Assembly (NCBI GenBank): GCA_019636385.1
Contig: JAHBXT010000003.1
Location: 372,001-436,000, forward strand
From: Pirellulaceae bacterium
Lineage (GTDB): Bacteria; Planctomycetota; Planctomycetia; Pirellulales; Pirellulaceae
Reading direction: 5' to 3'
Length of the DNA: 64,000 nt
The notes beneath the pieces were generated by a model. It did not search any database, was not told the DNA's origin, and was given only the letters and a program-made list of their open reading frames with translations. Shown piece by piece: positions 48,064 to 57,508 of this stretch (position 1 is its first letter; each line of letters opens with the position of its first letter). Made by a program: the position numbers and the translations under genes.

Positions 48064-49899
48064 ATGACATATCGAAGCACTCGGCAATTGGTGGAGGACC
48101 TCCATCGGCACGGTCATTTGCTGATTATCGACGATCCGGTGGACCCGCACTTGGAGCTGGCCGAAATCCATCGCCGCGTTTATCGCAATGCGGGTCCTGC
48201 ACTGCTGTTTGCCAATGTCCACGGTAGCCGCTTTCCGGTGGCATCGAATCTATTCGGAACGCTCGAGCGAGCCCGTTTTATTTTTCGGCGCCAAATTGAG
48301 GCTGTGCGCCAAGCGGTGCAAGTCAAGACTGATCCACACGAAGCATTGCGGCGTCCCTGGAGACTGTGGAGATTGCCCGCTGTCGGCTGGCGAATGATGC
48401 CGCGCAGGGCGAATGGTGCAGCCGTCATGCGCAACCAATGTCGTCTAAGTGAACTGCCCCACGTCGTCTGCTGGCCCGATGATGGTGGAGCATTCGTAAC
48501 CTTGCCCCAGGTACTCAGCCAAGCACCGGGCAACAGTGGATTGAGCGGGCTGAATCTAGGCATGTATCGGGTGCAGATGTCCGGGAACCAATATGCGACC
48601 GATCGTGAGTGCGGACTGCATTATCAAATTCACCGCGGCATCGGTGTCCACCACGCTGCAGCAATTGCTCGTGGGCAGGACTTACCGGTCAATATTTCCA
48701 TTGGCGGGACACCGGCCATGACGCTGTCTGCCGTCATGCCGCTTCCGGAGGGCATGAGCGAGTTGGGCTTCGCCGGTGCGCTGGCCGGTCATCGCATTCC
48801 GATGTTGATGCTGCCAGGGCTGGCACCTTTATACGCCGACGCGGATTTCTGCATCGTTGGTCGAGTAGTCACGGGGTTACTCAAGCCCGAAGGCCCGTTT
48901 GGCGATCACTTAGGGTACTATGCTCGAGTTCACGACTTTCCGGTCTTCCAAGTGCAAGCCGTGTATCATCGCGACGATGCCGTATGGCCAATGACCGTTG
49001 TCGGCAGACCACCGCAAGAAGACACGACGTTCGGACAGTTGATTCACGAGTTAACCGATCCGGTAATCCCGACTGTTCTGCCGGGAGTGCGACAAGTGCA
49101 CGCCGTGGACGCTTCTGGAGTCCACCCGCTGTTGTTGGCCGTCGGTAGCGAGCGTTACACGCCATATCAACGACCAGAACGCCCGCAAGAGTTGATGACA
49201 CAGGCCTGCGCCATTTTGGGACAAGGGCAACTTTCCCTAGCCAAGTATCTGTGGATCATCGATGGCTTGGATCCGGAGGCTCCGAGAGCCAACCAAATTC
49301 GCGAATTCTTCATCTACATCCTGCAGCGTGTGCTATGGCAGCGGGACTTGCACTTCGTAACGCACACAACCATGGACACCTTGGATTACTCTGGTACTGG
49401 TTTCAATCAAGGCTCGAAGTTGATAGTTGCCTGTGGCCGCCAGCCGTCGAGGAATCTCGCTGCCACTATTCCTGCGGATTTGACGCTGCCCGCTGGCTGG
49501 AGTCAACCGGCTGTCGTTTTGCCAGGGGTCATGGTCGTTCAGACGCAACCTCATGTTGCGCGTCAAAGTACCGATTGGGTTCGGCAGCAATGTGATCACT
49601 GGCCCACCGCACAACATCCCCAGGGTTTTCCGTTGATTGTGGTCGTTGATGATAGCCGCTTCTGTGCGCAGTCGCTGGACAATTGGCTGTGGGCAACGTT
49701 CACTCGCAGCGATCCAGCGGTAGATGTATATGGGCTGGGTGCCGAGTTGGTAGACAAGCATTTTGGCTGCCTCGGTTCGCTGGTAATCGACGCCCGCCGA
49801 AAAGCGCATCACGCCCCACCGCTGATTGAAGACCCACAAATATCCGCCCAGGTCGACGCCCGCGCCAGCCGCAACGATGCACTGGCCAGGTATTTGTAG
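48064..49899 (+). CDS. UbiD-family prenylated-FMN decarboxylase, MqnL-like length
   Basis: This 611-residue protein has UbiD signature segments: LNLGMYRVQMSG, GLHYQIHRGIGVHHA, LPVNISIGGTPA, EGPFGDHLGYYARV and STMD-like TLDYSGTGFNQGSKL. UbiD enzymes decarboxylate aromatic or conjugated acids using prenylated FMN made by UbiX. Classical UbiD is about 490 residues; the longer form fits the decarboxylase of the futalosine menaquinone route, but no other menaquinone gene is nearby, so the substrate remains open. I chose ATG at 48064 (MTYRSTRQLVEDL); a TTG at 48040 would add 8 residues. No clear Shine-Dalgarno. Confidence 0.85.
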   Translation: MTYRSTRQLVEDLHRHGHLLIIDDPVDPHLELAEIHRRVYRNAGPALLFANVHGSRFPVASNLFGTLERARFIFRRQIEAVRQAVQVKTDPHEALRRPWRLWRLPAVGWRMMPRRANGAAVMRNQCRLSELPHVVCWPDDGGAFVTLPQVLSQAPGNSGLSGLNLGMYRVQMSGNQYATDRECGLHYQIHRGIGVHHAAAIARGQDLPVNISIGGTPAMTLSAVMPLPEGMSELGFAGALAGHRIPMLMLPGLAPLYADADFCIVGRVVTGLLKPEGPFGDHLGYYARVHDFPVFQVQAVYHRDDAVWPMTVVGRPPQEDTTFGQLIHELTDPVIPTVLPGVRQVHAVDASGVHPLLLAVGSERYTPYQRPERPQELMTQACAILGQGQLSLAKYLWIIDGLDPEAPRANQIREFFIYILQRVLWQRDLHFVTHTTMDTLDYSGTGFNQGSKLIVACGRQPSRNLAATIPADLTLPAGWSQPAVVLPGVMVVQTQPHVARQSTDWVRQQCDHWPTAQHPQGFPLIVVVDDSRFCAQSLDNWLWATFTRSDPAVDVYGLGAELVDKHFGCLGSLVIDARRKAHHAPPLIEDPQISAQVDARASRNDALARYL

Positions 49900-50033
49900 A
49901 TGAATCATTCGCAATTCGGATCATCTGCACTTCCTGTCTGACGCGGCAGAAAACTTAGCGGACTATCACGTATGCTTCCTGCCGCTATGTGGAGTCGTCA
50001 TTGATGGATGAATATCGAGGCGAATATCATCAT

Positions 50034-50059
50034 GATGCAGTACGGCTTCGTGCTGCATT
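50034..50059. repeat. Hairpin downstream of the UbiD-family gene
   Basis: ATGCAGTACG (50035-50044) pairs with CGTGCTGCAT (50049-50058) with a four-base loop and one G-U pair. It lies 135 bases after the UbiD stop, with no T-run. It could be an RNA stability element or part of the upstream region of the next gene. GAATATC also repeats directly nearby. Confidence 0.4.
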
Positions 50060-50145
50060 GAGGCGTCAACATTCATATACTGTAGGCTGCATGGCGGTCT
50101 GCCAGCATGAGCATGAGCGATAGGGCTTTGAATGGGAGCCGTCGG

Positions 50146-50682
50146 ATGGCGAAAAAGAGTCAGAAACCGAACAACGCGATTCCATGCCACTGTCGCCCAG
50201 GCCGGAGGTCTACATCGAATTCGAAGAAGACGGCTGCAACCAAGGCAGAGACCGGCAAGCATATCGGTGAAGCTTCGGGCGTCGTGTTACTATCTGGTGG
50301 AAATCCGCAGATTGCTAAGGGCGATGGCGATGCTCCAGTTCAGGCCTACATTGCAGCCATGCCTGGTTGGAAAAGTGCTTTGGGCAAGCGGCTCGATGCG
50401 ATCGTTGATCGTCAGGTTCCACAGGTGAACAAAGCGGTACGGTGGAATTCCCCAGTTTATGGCGTCCAGGGACAAGGATATTTTTTGTCATTCCATGTGT
50501 TCACGCGCTACGTTAAAGTGACGTTCTTTAACGGAGTGTCTCTGCAACCGCTGCCTCCGGGCGGTACCGAACGCAGCAAGGATGCCCGCTGGATCGATAT
50601 CTACGAGAATGATCAAGTCGATGAGAAACAGTTGGCCAGCTGGGTAAGGCAGGCCGCCGCGCTGCCGGGTTGGACCCCATAG
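50146..50682 (+). CDS. DUF1801-family protein
   Basis: This 178-residue protein has a basic, low-complexity N-terminus (about 1-60, rich in Lys/Ser/Thr) and a DUF1801 (YdhG-like) domain: DAPVQAYIAAMPGWKSALGK, VNKAVRWNSPVYGVQGQGYFLSF, VKVTFFNGVSLQPLPPGG and DARWIDIYEND. The family has no established biochemical function. I chose ATG at 50146 because GGGAG sits 7 bases upstream; ATG at 50107 is an alternative that would lengthen the disordered tail by 13 residues. Its stop codon lies inside a tandem 20-bp duplication. Confidence 0.78.
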   Translation: MAKKSQKPNNAIPCHCRPGRRSTSNSKKTAATKAETGKHIGEASGVVLLSGGNPQIAKGDGDAPVQAYIAAMPGWKSALGKRLDAIVDRQVPQVNKAVRWNSPVYGVQGQGYFLSFHVFTRYVKVTFFNGVSLQPLPPGGTERSKDARWIDIYENDQVDEKQLASWVRQAAALPGWTP

Positions 50683-50718
50683 TGTGCTTGGTATTATGAT
50701 AGTGTGCTTGGTATTACG
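50679..50718. repeat. Two 20-bp tandem repeats over a stop codon
   Basis: A 20-base unit beginning ATAGTGTGCTTGG occurs at 50679-50698 and again at 50699-50718, differing only at the penultimate base (T versus C). The first copy contains the TAG stop of the DUF1801 gene. It lies 45 bases before the next gene start. Confidence 0.8.
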
Positions 50719-50762
50719 CGCGCGCACTGCGGCTCAGAGAAGCGTCTAAAGAGGTGTTTGGC

Positions 50763-51389
50763 ATGGAACGAAAACAAGTCGGCATCGTCATCTTCGACGA
50801 CGTGGAGATTCTCGATTTCTGTGGACCTTACGAGGTGTTTTCGGCGGTGCGACTAGACGAGCCGCAACGGCGCGAAACGCTGTCGCCGTTTAACGTGCAA
50901 TTGGTGGCGGAGCATCTGAATCCGATCACAACCACCGGTGGCATGGTCGTTCAACCCCATTGCAGTTTCGCCAATTGTCCAGACCTTGACATATTGCTGG
51001 TGCCTGGTGGCTGGGGAACGCGAATTCAAATCAACAACAATGTGTTACTCGAATGGCTGAAAAGCCGTTCCAAGTCGGCGGAAGTCGTCGCATCCGTCTG
51101 CACCGGCTCGATGGTGCTGGGGTTTGCTGGATTGCTTGACGGCCGGCGAGCCACAACGCACTGGCGATCATTGGCATGGATGGCCGAGTCGCTGACCGCG
51201 GTAAAGGTTCAATCGGATAAGCATTTTGTGGTCGACGGCCATGTTTTCACGTCCGCCGGAATATCAGCAGGCATTGACATGTCATTGAAGGTGGTCGAGC
51301 GTTACTACAGCCGTTCGATTGCTGAGGCTACCGCGAGGCACATGGAGTATCCCTATCCAGCAAGCGATGCGCGCCGGATTGTTCTTTAA
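50763..51389 (+). CDS. DJ-1/PfpI-family protein (isonitrile-hydratase-like)
   Basis: This 208-residue protein has a class I glutamine-amidotransferase-like fold. The opening is GIVIFDDVEILDFCGPYEVF, with an acidic residue in the position of the DJ-1 glutamate. The nucleophile elbow is ASVCTGSMVLGFAGLLDGRRATTHW (Cys113), and the C-terminal TSAGISAGIDMSLKVVE is the typical family ending. It resembles isonitrile hydratases and the amidase half of GlxA-type regulators, but it has no AraC DNA-binding domain. The exact substrate is unknown. ATG at 50763 has GAGG (50751-50754) at good spacing. Confidence 0.87.
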   Translation: MERKQVGIVIFDDVEILDFCGPYEVFSAVRLDEPQRRETLSPFNVQLVAEHLNPITTTGGMVVQPHCSFANCPDLDILLVPGGWGTRIQINNNVLLEWLKSRSKSAEVVASVCTGSMVLGFAGLLDGRRATTHWRSLAWMAESLTAVKVQSDKHFVVDGHVFTSAGISAGIDMSLKVVERYYSRSIAEATARHMEYPYPASDARRIVL

Positions 51390-51469
51390 GCCGCATCGCC
51401 CATCGCCCAATGTTGCCTGACCAAGGCGAGGGGACGTTCCAAGCGAGATGATGTTCGAAGACTGATCGT

Positions 51470-51748
51470 TTAGTCGTCGTTGTCTGTGGGAGGCACGAAC
51501 CTGGGCGCGGCCGGTTGGTAGCGTTGGACATCGTCCGTTTGGCCAATTAAAGATTGAGGACGACTGGGTGGATTGGGTTCAGGCTTGTCCCAATCGCGAA
51601 ATTCACGTTGGACCTCATCCAATTTGCGACGAACCTCGCGATATCCCCGACCAAAATTGCGTGCTACCTCGGGCAATCGGCTACCGAACAGCATCAGCGC
51701 AATGACCCCCAGCAGGAGCATTTCCGTGTAGCCGAAGCTGGAAAACAT
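51470..51748 (-). CDS. Twin-arginine translocase subunit, TatA/TatB type
   Basis: This 92-residue protein has a short N-terminal membrane helix (TEMLLLGVIALMLFG) followed by the FGSRLPEVARNFGRGYREVRRKL amphipathic helix, as in TatA/TatB. The extension beyond the amphipathic helix (VQREFRDWDKPEPNPPSRP) is longer than in typical TatA and could indicate a TatB-like role. It exports folded proteins with twin-arginine signals together with TatC, which is not in this window. It lies 70 bases downstream of a second TatA-type gene on the same strand. Confidence 0.88.
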   Translation of the reverse strand: MFSSFGYTEMLLLGVIALMLFGSRLPEVARNFGRGYREVRRKLDEVQREFRDWDKPEPNPPSRPQSLIGQTDDVQRYQPAAPRFVPPTDNDD

Positions 51749-51818
51749 TGGCGAAACCTTTACGGCAGGAACCGAGCACCAATCAGCGCCGATAACTAGC
51801 AGATGCTATACGAATCGC

Positions 51819-52022
51819 CTAACTCTTGGCGCCGGCATCGTCGTCAGATTCGTCCTTGGTGGCCGATATGGGGTCGCTCATACCAGCCTTGAACTCATTG
51901 GCACTACGGCCCAAATTGCGCATCAGACTGGGCAATTTTGCACTGCCGAAAAGCAGCAACAAAATGCCCATGAAGATCAACAGTTCAGTGGTGCCCAGCC
52001 CTAAAATGGCGAGTAAGGTCAT
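51819..52022 (-). CDS. tatA: Twin-arginine translocase subunit TatA
   Basis: This 67-residue protein has a hydrophobic helix (GTTELLIFMGILLLLFG) followed by FGSAKLPSLMRNLGRSANEFKAG, the canonical TatA hinge and amphipathic helix, and an acidic C-terminal tail. It forms the pore-like element of the Tat export system. It is the first of two tandem Tat subunit genes and lies 123 bases downstream of the ABC-2/CPBP gene on the same strand. A GGGGTT element precedes the ATG. Confidence 0.9.
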   Translation of the reverse strand: MTLLAILGLGTTELLIFMGILLLLFGSAKLPSLMRNLGRSANEFKAGMSDPISATKDESDDDAGAKS

Positions 52023-52145
52023 TGAAAACCCCAGGTTTTACTTAGTGTTCGGCGGCAGGATGCAGCCATTGCGGTTCGTAGCTGCATGAGTCAATATTCT
52101 AGAGACAGCAGCCCGGCCAGTCAAACCGTTCGGCGATAGACCGCA

Positions 52146-54365
52146 CTAGGCCGTCTCGGCCAAGACAACGCGTTCTGTTTTTTGGCTACGTTGGAACAGA
52201 ATCAAGAACAGCGCGATCGACAGTACAACACTGGTAAATTGCCAGTGTGGAACGTATGTCCAGCCCTGAGGCCCAGATTCAACGGCCCAGCTCAGGAAAT
52301 CGGGAATTTCCGTGCAATTACGGCTGCCCCAAGCAAGCGACAGGCTGAGCGCGTTGCTAATGGCATGGACGACGATAGTGCACAACACACCGCCAGTTCG
52401 CCAGGCGATCAAGCCCAGTAGTAGCCCCATTACTGACGCGGTGATCGACTGCTGCAGTATGGCATGGGCAAAGCCGAACAGCAGCGAACTGACAATGACA
52501 GCCCGCAGCACGCCCTGTCGGCGTAGTAGTCCACCAAAGATGAAACCGCGAAATGCCAGTTCTTCGCACACGGCTGGCAGGACAGCCAGCAATCCCAGGA
52601 TAACCCACAGTTTGTGTTCGAAGATCTTGCCTTCGAATTGCTTTACAACTTGCAGCGTATCCTGACTGATCGGATAGACTTCGACGATCGCTTGTCCCAG
52701 CACCTGATAGCTGGGGTGCAACGCAAAGCCAATTAGCATGGCGGCCACCAAATGTGAGCCTTGTGTGCGATGGATCCGCAACGCCCATCGCGGCTTGCGA
52801 GTCAAAAGGCAGGCCATGAGGATGCACGGCAGAAGGATAATGCCCAATTGAACTAGCAGGGTTTGCGTGATGAACGAGGTGTCGGCACTCACAAAGAACT
52901 GAGCGAAAAAACGGACTACCAAAATCAAGGCGCCACACAGCAACGCCACCGAAGGCTGAGCGGTAGCTTCGCGATCTCGCCACAGATGTCGAGCCCAGCT
53001 ACGCATATCCCAGCGTCCCGCTTCCTGGAACATGACCGATTCGCTTTCAAACTGGCGGATGGCCCAGCGAACGGCAAACGCGCAGCACAGCCCGGTTATT
53101 AGAAACACGACCGGCAGATGCGAAACGGCTTCGGCATATCGGCCTTCGATCAGCGATCGAACCAGCAGAATGGCGCCGGAAACTGGAATCAGACTGGTGC
53201 CCAAGTTCATTTGCACGCTGGGGATCATTGGCACACCCACCAGTGGCAGCGTTACCAACAGCAGCGGCATCAAATAGTATTGTCCTTCCTTGGTACTCTT
53301 AGCCAAAGCGGCCACAGCCAAAGCTAGAGCGCTGAAAAATGCCGACATTGGAATCAGCAGCAATAGCAGCCAGCCCATGGTATGGATGGGCATTGGTCCG
53401 AATGATTCTGAAAGTCCACCGGGCATGCCAGCCGACAATCCTTTGACGACCATACCCGTGGTAAGATGCATGCTCAGCAGATTCAGCAGCGCGCTGGCAA
53501 TGCTAAACACATTGACCGTTAACAGCTTGCCCCACACAATTTCGCGCCGCCTGGCGGGACTGGACAGCAGTGTTTCCAGGGTACCTCGCTCTTTCTCGCC
53601 GGCGCACAAGTCGATGGCAGGGTAGAAAGCCCCCGTCAATGCCCAGACCAACATCACAAATGGCAAGATTTTGGTCCAGCGAACAGCTTGTCGTACCGTC
53701 GACACGGAAGTATCCAGGTGCTGAAGCTGGATGGGAGCTGATAAGACTGGCGGCAGACCAGCGATGACCAATTGCTGCATACGCCACTGGTCCCACCACT
53801 GATCGATCAAGCGAGATAGTCGCGTATGGGCGATCATAGACTGATCACGGGCCATGTTCGTCAGCAATGTTATGCCTGATTGGGCATTGAGGGCTGCCAG
53901 TTGAGCTACTGGCGGTTGGTGAGTCTGTTCTTCACCGTCGGCGTGTGCTTCCTTGGCGTGTACAATTCCTAGACGGTCTGTGAAACGTTGATCAATGATG
54001 ATTACGGCATCAGCTTGTTGAGCATTCAGAAACTTTTGGGCGTATTGTTCGATTCCACCTTTGGTATCGTCAGGACAATCCAGCAAGGTGAATTCCAGCA
54101 GCTGCCGAGATTCGTCCATTGCGTTGGCTAACACGATTTGTCCAGTGTCGTCGAGCAACGGCAGACTTGCGGGCCAGTTTTCATGGCCGAGCACATAGAC
54201 GCGGACAGGGCTTTCGCGGTGGAACTGCGCTACCTGCATCATCAACATGCCCAGCAGCGGATACAGCAACAGCGGCAGAACGGTAATGGTAAACAGCGTC
54301 CGGCGATCGCGGAGCTGATCCAGCATCTCACGCTTGAAAATCAGATGGACATGCTTCCAGTTCAC
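52146..54365 (-). CDS. ABC-2 permease fused to a CPBP (CAAX-type) membrane protease
   Basis: This 739-residue protein begins as a NatB-like ABC-2 permease ([39 protein letters not shown], an extracytoplasmic domain of about 180 residues, then [29 protein letters not shown] and further spans). The C-terminal third is a CPBP intramembrane protease domain: E601-E602 in [19 protein letters not shown], followed by [10 protein letters not shown]. The permease-protease fusion suggests that the exporter also cleaves or is regulated by proteolysis of a membrane substrate; this is inference. Its start overlaps the end of the ATPase gene by 4 bases (ATGA type), a tight translational coupling. Confidence 0.9.
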   Translation of the reverse strand: MNWKHVHLIFKREMLDQLRDRRTLFTITVLPLLLYPLLGMLMMQVAQFHRESPVRVYVLGHENWPASLPLLDDTGQIVLANAMDESRQLLEFTLLDCPDDTKGGIEQYAQKFLNAQQADAVIIIDQRFTDRLGIVHAKEAHADGEEQTHQPPVAQLAALNAQSGITLLTNMARDQSMIAHTRLSRLIDQWWDQWRMQQLVIAGLPPVLSAPIQLQHLDTSVSTVRQAVRWTKILPFVMLVWALTGAFYPAIDLCAGEKERGTLETLLSSPARRREIVWGKLLTVNVFSIASALLNLLSMHLTTGMVVKGLSAGMPGGLSESFGPMPIHTMGWLLLLLIPMSAFFSALALAVAALAKSTKEGQYYLMPLLLVTLPLVGVPMIPSVQMNLGTSLIPVSGAILLVRSLIEGRYAEAVSHLPVVFLITGLCCAFAVRWAIRQFESESVMFQEAGRWDMRSWARHLWRDREATAQPSVALLCGALILVVRFFAQFFVSADTSFITQTLLVQLGIILLPCILMACLLTRKPRWALRIHRTQGSHLVAAMLIGFALHPSYQVLGQAIVEVYPISQDTLQVVKQFEGKIFEHKLWVILGLLAVLPAVCEELAFRGFIFGGLLRRQGVLRAVIVSSLLFGFAHAILQQSITASVMGLLLGLIAWRTGGVLCTIVVHAISNALSLSLAWGSRNCTEIPDFLSWAVESGPQGWTYVPHWQFTSVVLSIALFLILFQRSQKTERVVLAETA

Positions 54366-55171
54366 GAACGCACCTTATCAAGTCCTTCGCCGGCAAGAGG
54401 AAAGCTGCTTACCGGCTGGGGCTGGCGATGTTGACGGTCGGATTCGACCAGCAAGTGAAAGAACAACTCTTCGAAATCGTCTTGCTGGTAACGCGCTGCC
54501 AATTCTGGCAATGTTCCGGTAGCTAACATCTTGCCACGGTAGAGAATTCCCACGCGATCGCACAGTTTTTCTACTTCACGCATAATGTGTGTGGAGAAGA
54601 TAATACATTTTCCATGCCGTCGGAATTCAGCGATAATTTCTAGCAAAGCCCGAGCGACCATCACATCCAGTCCCAAAGATGGTTCGTCAAACACTAGTAC
54701 GGGCGGGTCGTGAACGATGGCGCGGGCGATGGATACCTTCTGCTTCATCCCGGTGGACATGCGTCCGCATGCGATATCGCGCAAATCCTGCATTTGCAGT
54801 TGCTCGAAGATTAATTCCATGCGTTGTTCCAGTCGCTCGGATGGAATTCCGTACAGCTTGCCGAAGTACTCCACCATTTCCCAGGCGGTTAATCGGTCGT
54901 AAGTAGCCGTATTGTTGGAAACAAAACCAATGCTATATCGCACTTGATCGGCGTGAGTCGCCACGTCAAAGCCGTTGATGCGAGCGCAGCCGCCGGTGGG
55001 CTTCAGGACGGTACTCAGAATCCGCAGAGCCGTCGTCTTGCCGGCACCGTTTGGCCCTAATAGACCAAATATCTCACCGGGCCCAACGTGGAAGCTCACT
55101 CGGTCCAGCGCTAGGAACTGGCCGGCCTCATAATCTGGATACGATTTCGTGAGACCATCTGCTTCGACCAT
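54362..55171 (-). CDS. ABC transporter ATPase (NatA-like), partner of the fused permease
   Basis: This 269-residue ATPase has Walker [15 protein letters not shown], a signature reading [11 protein letters not shown] rather than LSGGQ, Walker [13 protein letters not shown] and the switch [13 protein letters not shown]. These are typical of NatA/CcmA-type ATPases. It is the first gene of a minus-strand pair and overlaps the permease-protease gene by 4 bases, so the two make one export complex. NatAB exports Na+ in Bacillus; here the substrate is unknown. The C-terminal [14 protein letters not shown] tail is short and not conserved in the ATPase family as far as I know. Confidence 0.93.
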   Translation of the reverse strand: MVEADGLTKSYPDYEAGQFLALDRVSFHVGPGEIFGLLGPNGAGKTTALRILSTVLKPTGGCARINGFDVATHADQVRYSIGFVSNNTATYDRLTAWEMVEYFGKLYGIPSERLEQRMELIFEQLQMQDLRDIACGRMSTGMKQKVSIARAIVHDPPVLVFDEPSLGLDVMVARALLEIIAEFRRHGKCIIFSTHIMREVEKLCDRVGILYRGKMLATGTLPELAARYQQDDFEELFFHLLVESDRQHRQPQPVSSFPLAGEGLDKVRS

Positions 55172-55289
55172 TGGTTGGGCTCTGTCGCAGGCGTACCGCG
55201 AAGGGATCGTTAGTGGAATAGCGTTGGCGTGGTAGTTGTCTGCCGGTCATTGTGCCGTGATTTTGCACGGGGCAATGTGCGGTGTCAGT

Positions 55290-56993
55290 TTACGTGCGCG
55301 CTGCCGATGATTGACATTTCAAGGCGCTGGCGATAATCGCTTGAACTTCAGAAAGTCTTTGTTGATCAAATCCCGAACTTGAGGCTGCAGCGGTTGGTGT
55401 GATACTCGTCGATGCAATCTCGTCCGCAGGCCTAGGGGCTTTTGCCGATTGGGGTGTTCCCGACAGCATTTCAGGCGTGCTTTTCGAACTTGACAACGCT
55501 TTGGCTAACTCGACCGCGACCGCTGACTTAGTCTGGCCAGGGTTCTGCAACTCCCTGCCAGCGTCGCCAGACACTTGGGACTTTCTTGAAGTTGATGTGG
55601 GCGAAGTGTGCTGAGGCACAGTCGCAACAACCCCTTCCAGCGGAATCAACATAAATGCGATTCCCAATCCGAAGAACAGACCGCCCAGGGTGGCACCACC
55701 GACGATCGTAGTCCGGCCGGGACCCACGGGGCGATCTCCCAGAGATGGTTCCGAAATCCGCGTCAATAGGCTGCTGGCCGATGCAGCATCTCGGGCCGCT
55801 GTGGCTTGAGTGAGCTCACGATTGATTTCTTGTAACTCATGATTGCGAGCAGAAACTTCTGACACAATGTTGGTGTATCGTCCACGGATGTCGGCCAGGC
55901 GATTGAGACGCCTACCAAGTTCCATTTCTTGGGACTGCAGTACCCCGATGCGCTGTTTGGACAGGTCAATCGATCCGTGCAGGGCAGTGATGGCGGCCGC
56001 CAGTTGTTCGCGCAAGTTTTGCTCGAACTGGCGTTCGATATTCAGGGCCGTGGCTACCTCAGGGTGCGAGTTAGCGAATTTGCCTTGCATTTGAGCCGTG
56101 CGAGTCTTGGCTTCGGCCAGTCCGTCACGGAGCTTAGCGAAAGTTGGCAGAGTTGCGGCTAGTCGATCGGCGACATGCAATAGCATTTCGGGATGGTCGA
56201 TGGCAGCCTGAGAGGCTTCGATGTTTTGCCAATGACTTTGCAATTCGAACTCACATTTTCTGAGATCGTCGCGTACTAAGTCCAACATCAGACGATAGGT
56301 ACTACCAACATTGGAATCGGTCATGCCGCGCAGGTCGGCCAAGTCGGCACCGGCATCGCGTTCGATTTGTTGCAGTTTCTGGGTGGCTACAGATAATTCG
56401 TTTTCGGCCACAGTCATTGCCGCTTGCAATTCGACCAAAACCGATTCTGCCCGCGAGCGGCGCACTTGCTGGAGCTGGGCTTCCAGGCTATCGCAGATTG
56501 CTTTTGTGAGTTCAATCGCACGATCGCGTGAGTCGTGTTTGACGTCCAAATAGATAACCTCGGTGGTGCCCAATTCTGCACCTCGAGGCGCTCGAACTTT
56601 GACACAGTTCCTGGCAAAGCTTTCAATTTCGGCAGCAGAATAGGGCTTTTTGCTTTGCCATAGACCAAAACACACAGACTTGCGCCCGACGGCGCTTAGA
56701 GCGTGTGCGACGACCTGAGGACTTTGAGCCATTTCCAGGATGGTCTCTTGAGATGCCTTCATTTGCGACTGGCTCTCGAAACGCCCCAGCTTCATCATCG
56801 TGCCTGTGACTTCGTCCCGGACGATGAAGCCCTGGGAGGCTACCCACAGCGTGTCCTTCAGCAGGATGGCGTAGAGCACACCCGCTGCAGCAAATGCCAG
56901 GGTACAACCGATCCACAGCTTCCGCCACTGCCAGAATGAATTGACAAGGTAACTGAGTTGTGCGATTGACGATTCCGATGTTGCGCGATTCAT
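55290..56993 (-). CDS. Wzz/GNVR-type polysaccharide chain-length protein without kinase domain
   Basis: This 567-residue protein has two membrane spans framing a long helical extracytoplasmic region. TM1 is LWIGCTLAFAAAGVLYAILL (about 25-45). The coiled-coil middle (about 170-400) includes LQAAMTVAENELSVATQKLQQIE. The second span is TTIVGGATLGGLFFGLGIAFMLIPL (about 430-455), followed by a Ser/Pro-rich tail of about 115 residues. This is the polysaccharide co-polymerase topology; the proline-rich motif usual before TM2 is weak (EPSLGDRPVGPG). No Wzc kinase domain and no polysaccharide genes adjoin it. There is no Shine-Dalgarno in front of the ATG. Confidence 0.75.
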   Translation of the reverse strand: MNRATSESSIAQLSYLVNSFWQWRKLWIGCTLAFAAAGVLYAILLKDTLWVASQGFIVRDEVTGTMMKLGRFESQSQMKASQETILEMAQSPQVVAHALSAVGRKSVCFGLWQSKKPYSAAEIESFARNCVKVRAPRGAELGTTEVIYLDVKHDSRDRAIELTKAICDSLEAQLQQVRRSRAESVLVELQAAMTVAENELSVATQKLQQIERDAGADLADLRGMTDSNVGSTYRLMLDLVRDDLRKCEFELQSHWQNIEASQAAIDHPEMLLHVADRLAATLPTFAKLRDGLAEAKTRTAQMQGKFANSHPEVATALNIERQFEQNLREQLAAAITALHGSIDLSKQRIGVLQSQEMELGRRLNRLADIRGRYTNIVSEVSARNHELQEINRELTQATAARDAASASSLLTRISEPSLGDRPVGPGRTTIVGGATLGGLFFGLGIAFMLIPLEGVVATVPQHTSPTSTSRKSQVSGDAGRELQNPGQTKSAVAVELAKALSSSKSTPEMLSGTPQSAKAPRPADEIASTSITPTAAASSSGFDQQRLSEVQAIIASALKCQSSAART

Positions 56994-57269
56994 GATACAG
57001 TCGGGGCGATACGGGTTCCTGGCACGGATTGCAGGGGAAATCGGGCAAAACCGCGCGTAGAGAAACGATTCTTGGAACCGTAGCCCATTGGAATTGTCTA
57101 CCCGAGCGCCTGAGCTGGAAATCAGCCAACGTTTAGCTAGTCGCTGAACGCGCGATTCACATTCTGCGGATATTGCCGACAGTGCCGAAATTAGTAGTCG
57201 CGGCGACTATCGGCATGAATTCGTTGATTTGCCGAGAGGGCTACGGCTGAATTCGACTACCATTAGGAG

Positions 57270-57298
57270 TTGACAGCCTGGAGAGTGTGCCTTAGTTT
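57270..57298 (+). promoter_or_regulatory. Candidate promoter for the cimA leader
   Basis: A consensus TTGACA (57270-57275) is followed after 17 bases by TAGTTT (57293-57298). The predicted transcript would begin near 57305. Confidence 0.35.
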
Positions 57299-57304
57299 GC
57301 AAAC

Positions 57305-57432
57305 CACCACGTTAGTATTTTGCCACACGCAAGCCTGTCAAACAGGGGACAGTGCCGGCGGAGAATTGATGACGAAAGCGATGTACGGGACTCGTCAACA
57401 CCCTGAGGCCGTATACAGCTTCAGGGTTTTTT
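57305..57432 (+). ncRNA. Possible leader RNA or small RNA upstream of cimA
   Basis: A transcript of about 128 bases is inferred from the promoter candidate at 57270 and the terminator at 57401-57432. Within it, CCTGT-CAA-ACAGG (57334-57346) can form a small hairpin. A 22-codon frame from 57369, with GGAG just upstream, overlaps the terminator hairpin; it has no run of Leu, Ile or Val codons. No T-box or known riboswitch signature was recognised. It may be an attenuated leader of cimA or an independent small RNA. Confidence 0.35.
57401..57432 (+). terminator. Intrinsic terminator upstream of cimA
   Basis: CCCTGA (57401-57406) pairs with TCAGGG (57421-57426), the loop region offering further pairing, and six T residues follow (57427-57432). 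It is not preceded by any plus-strand gene, so it ends either a leader or a small RNA. Confidence 0.65.
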
Positions 57433-57508
57433 GTTGATGCTATGTGTCGACGACAAAAGTGCTGCGTCTGGCAAAAAAGTTTCGCAATGAGATCGGATAC
57501 AGTCTTTC

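Larger units (their letters stand above)
56994..57508. other. Intergenic region upstream of cimA with a complete promoter-to-terminator unit
   Basis: These 515 bases contain no full-size gene. On the plus strand a TTGACA -35 (57270), a short transcript region and a strong terminator (57401-57432) occur 77 bases before the citramalate synthase start. The 12-mer ACAGGGGACAGT at 57342-57353 also occurs at 2855. A 22-codon frame (ATG at 57369, with GGAG upstream) runs into the terminator. Confidence 0.5.

Noticed and set aside
57305..57508. T-box riboswitch or leucine-type leader peptide before cimA
   Set aside because: No T-box GGTGGNACC signature or tRNA-like specifier loop was seen, and the 22-codon frame has no Leu/Ile/Val run.
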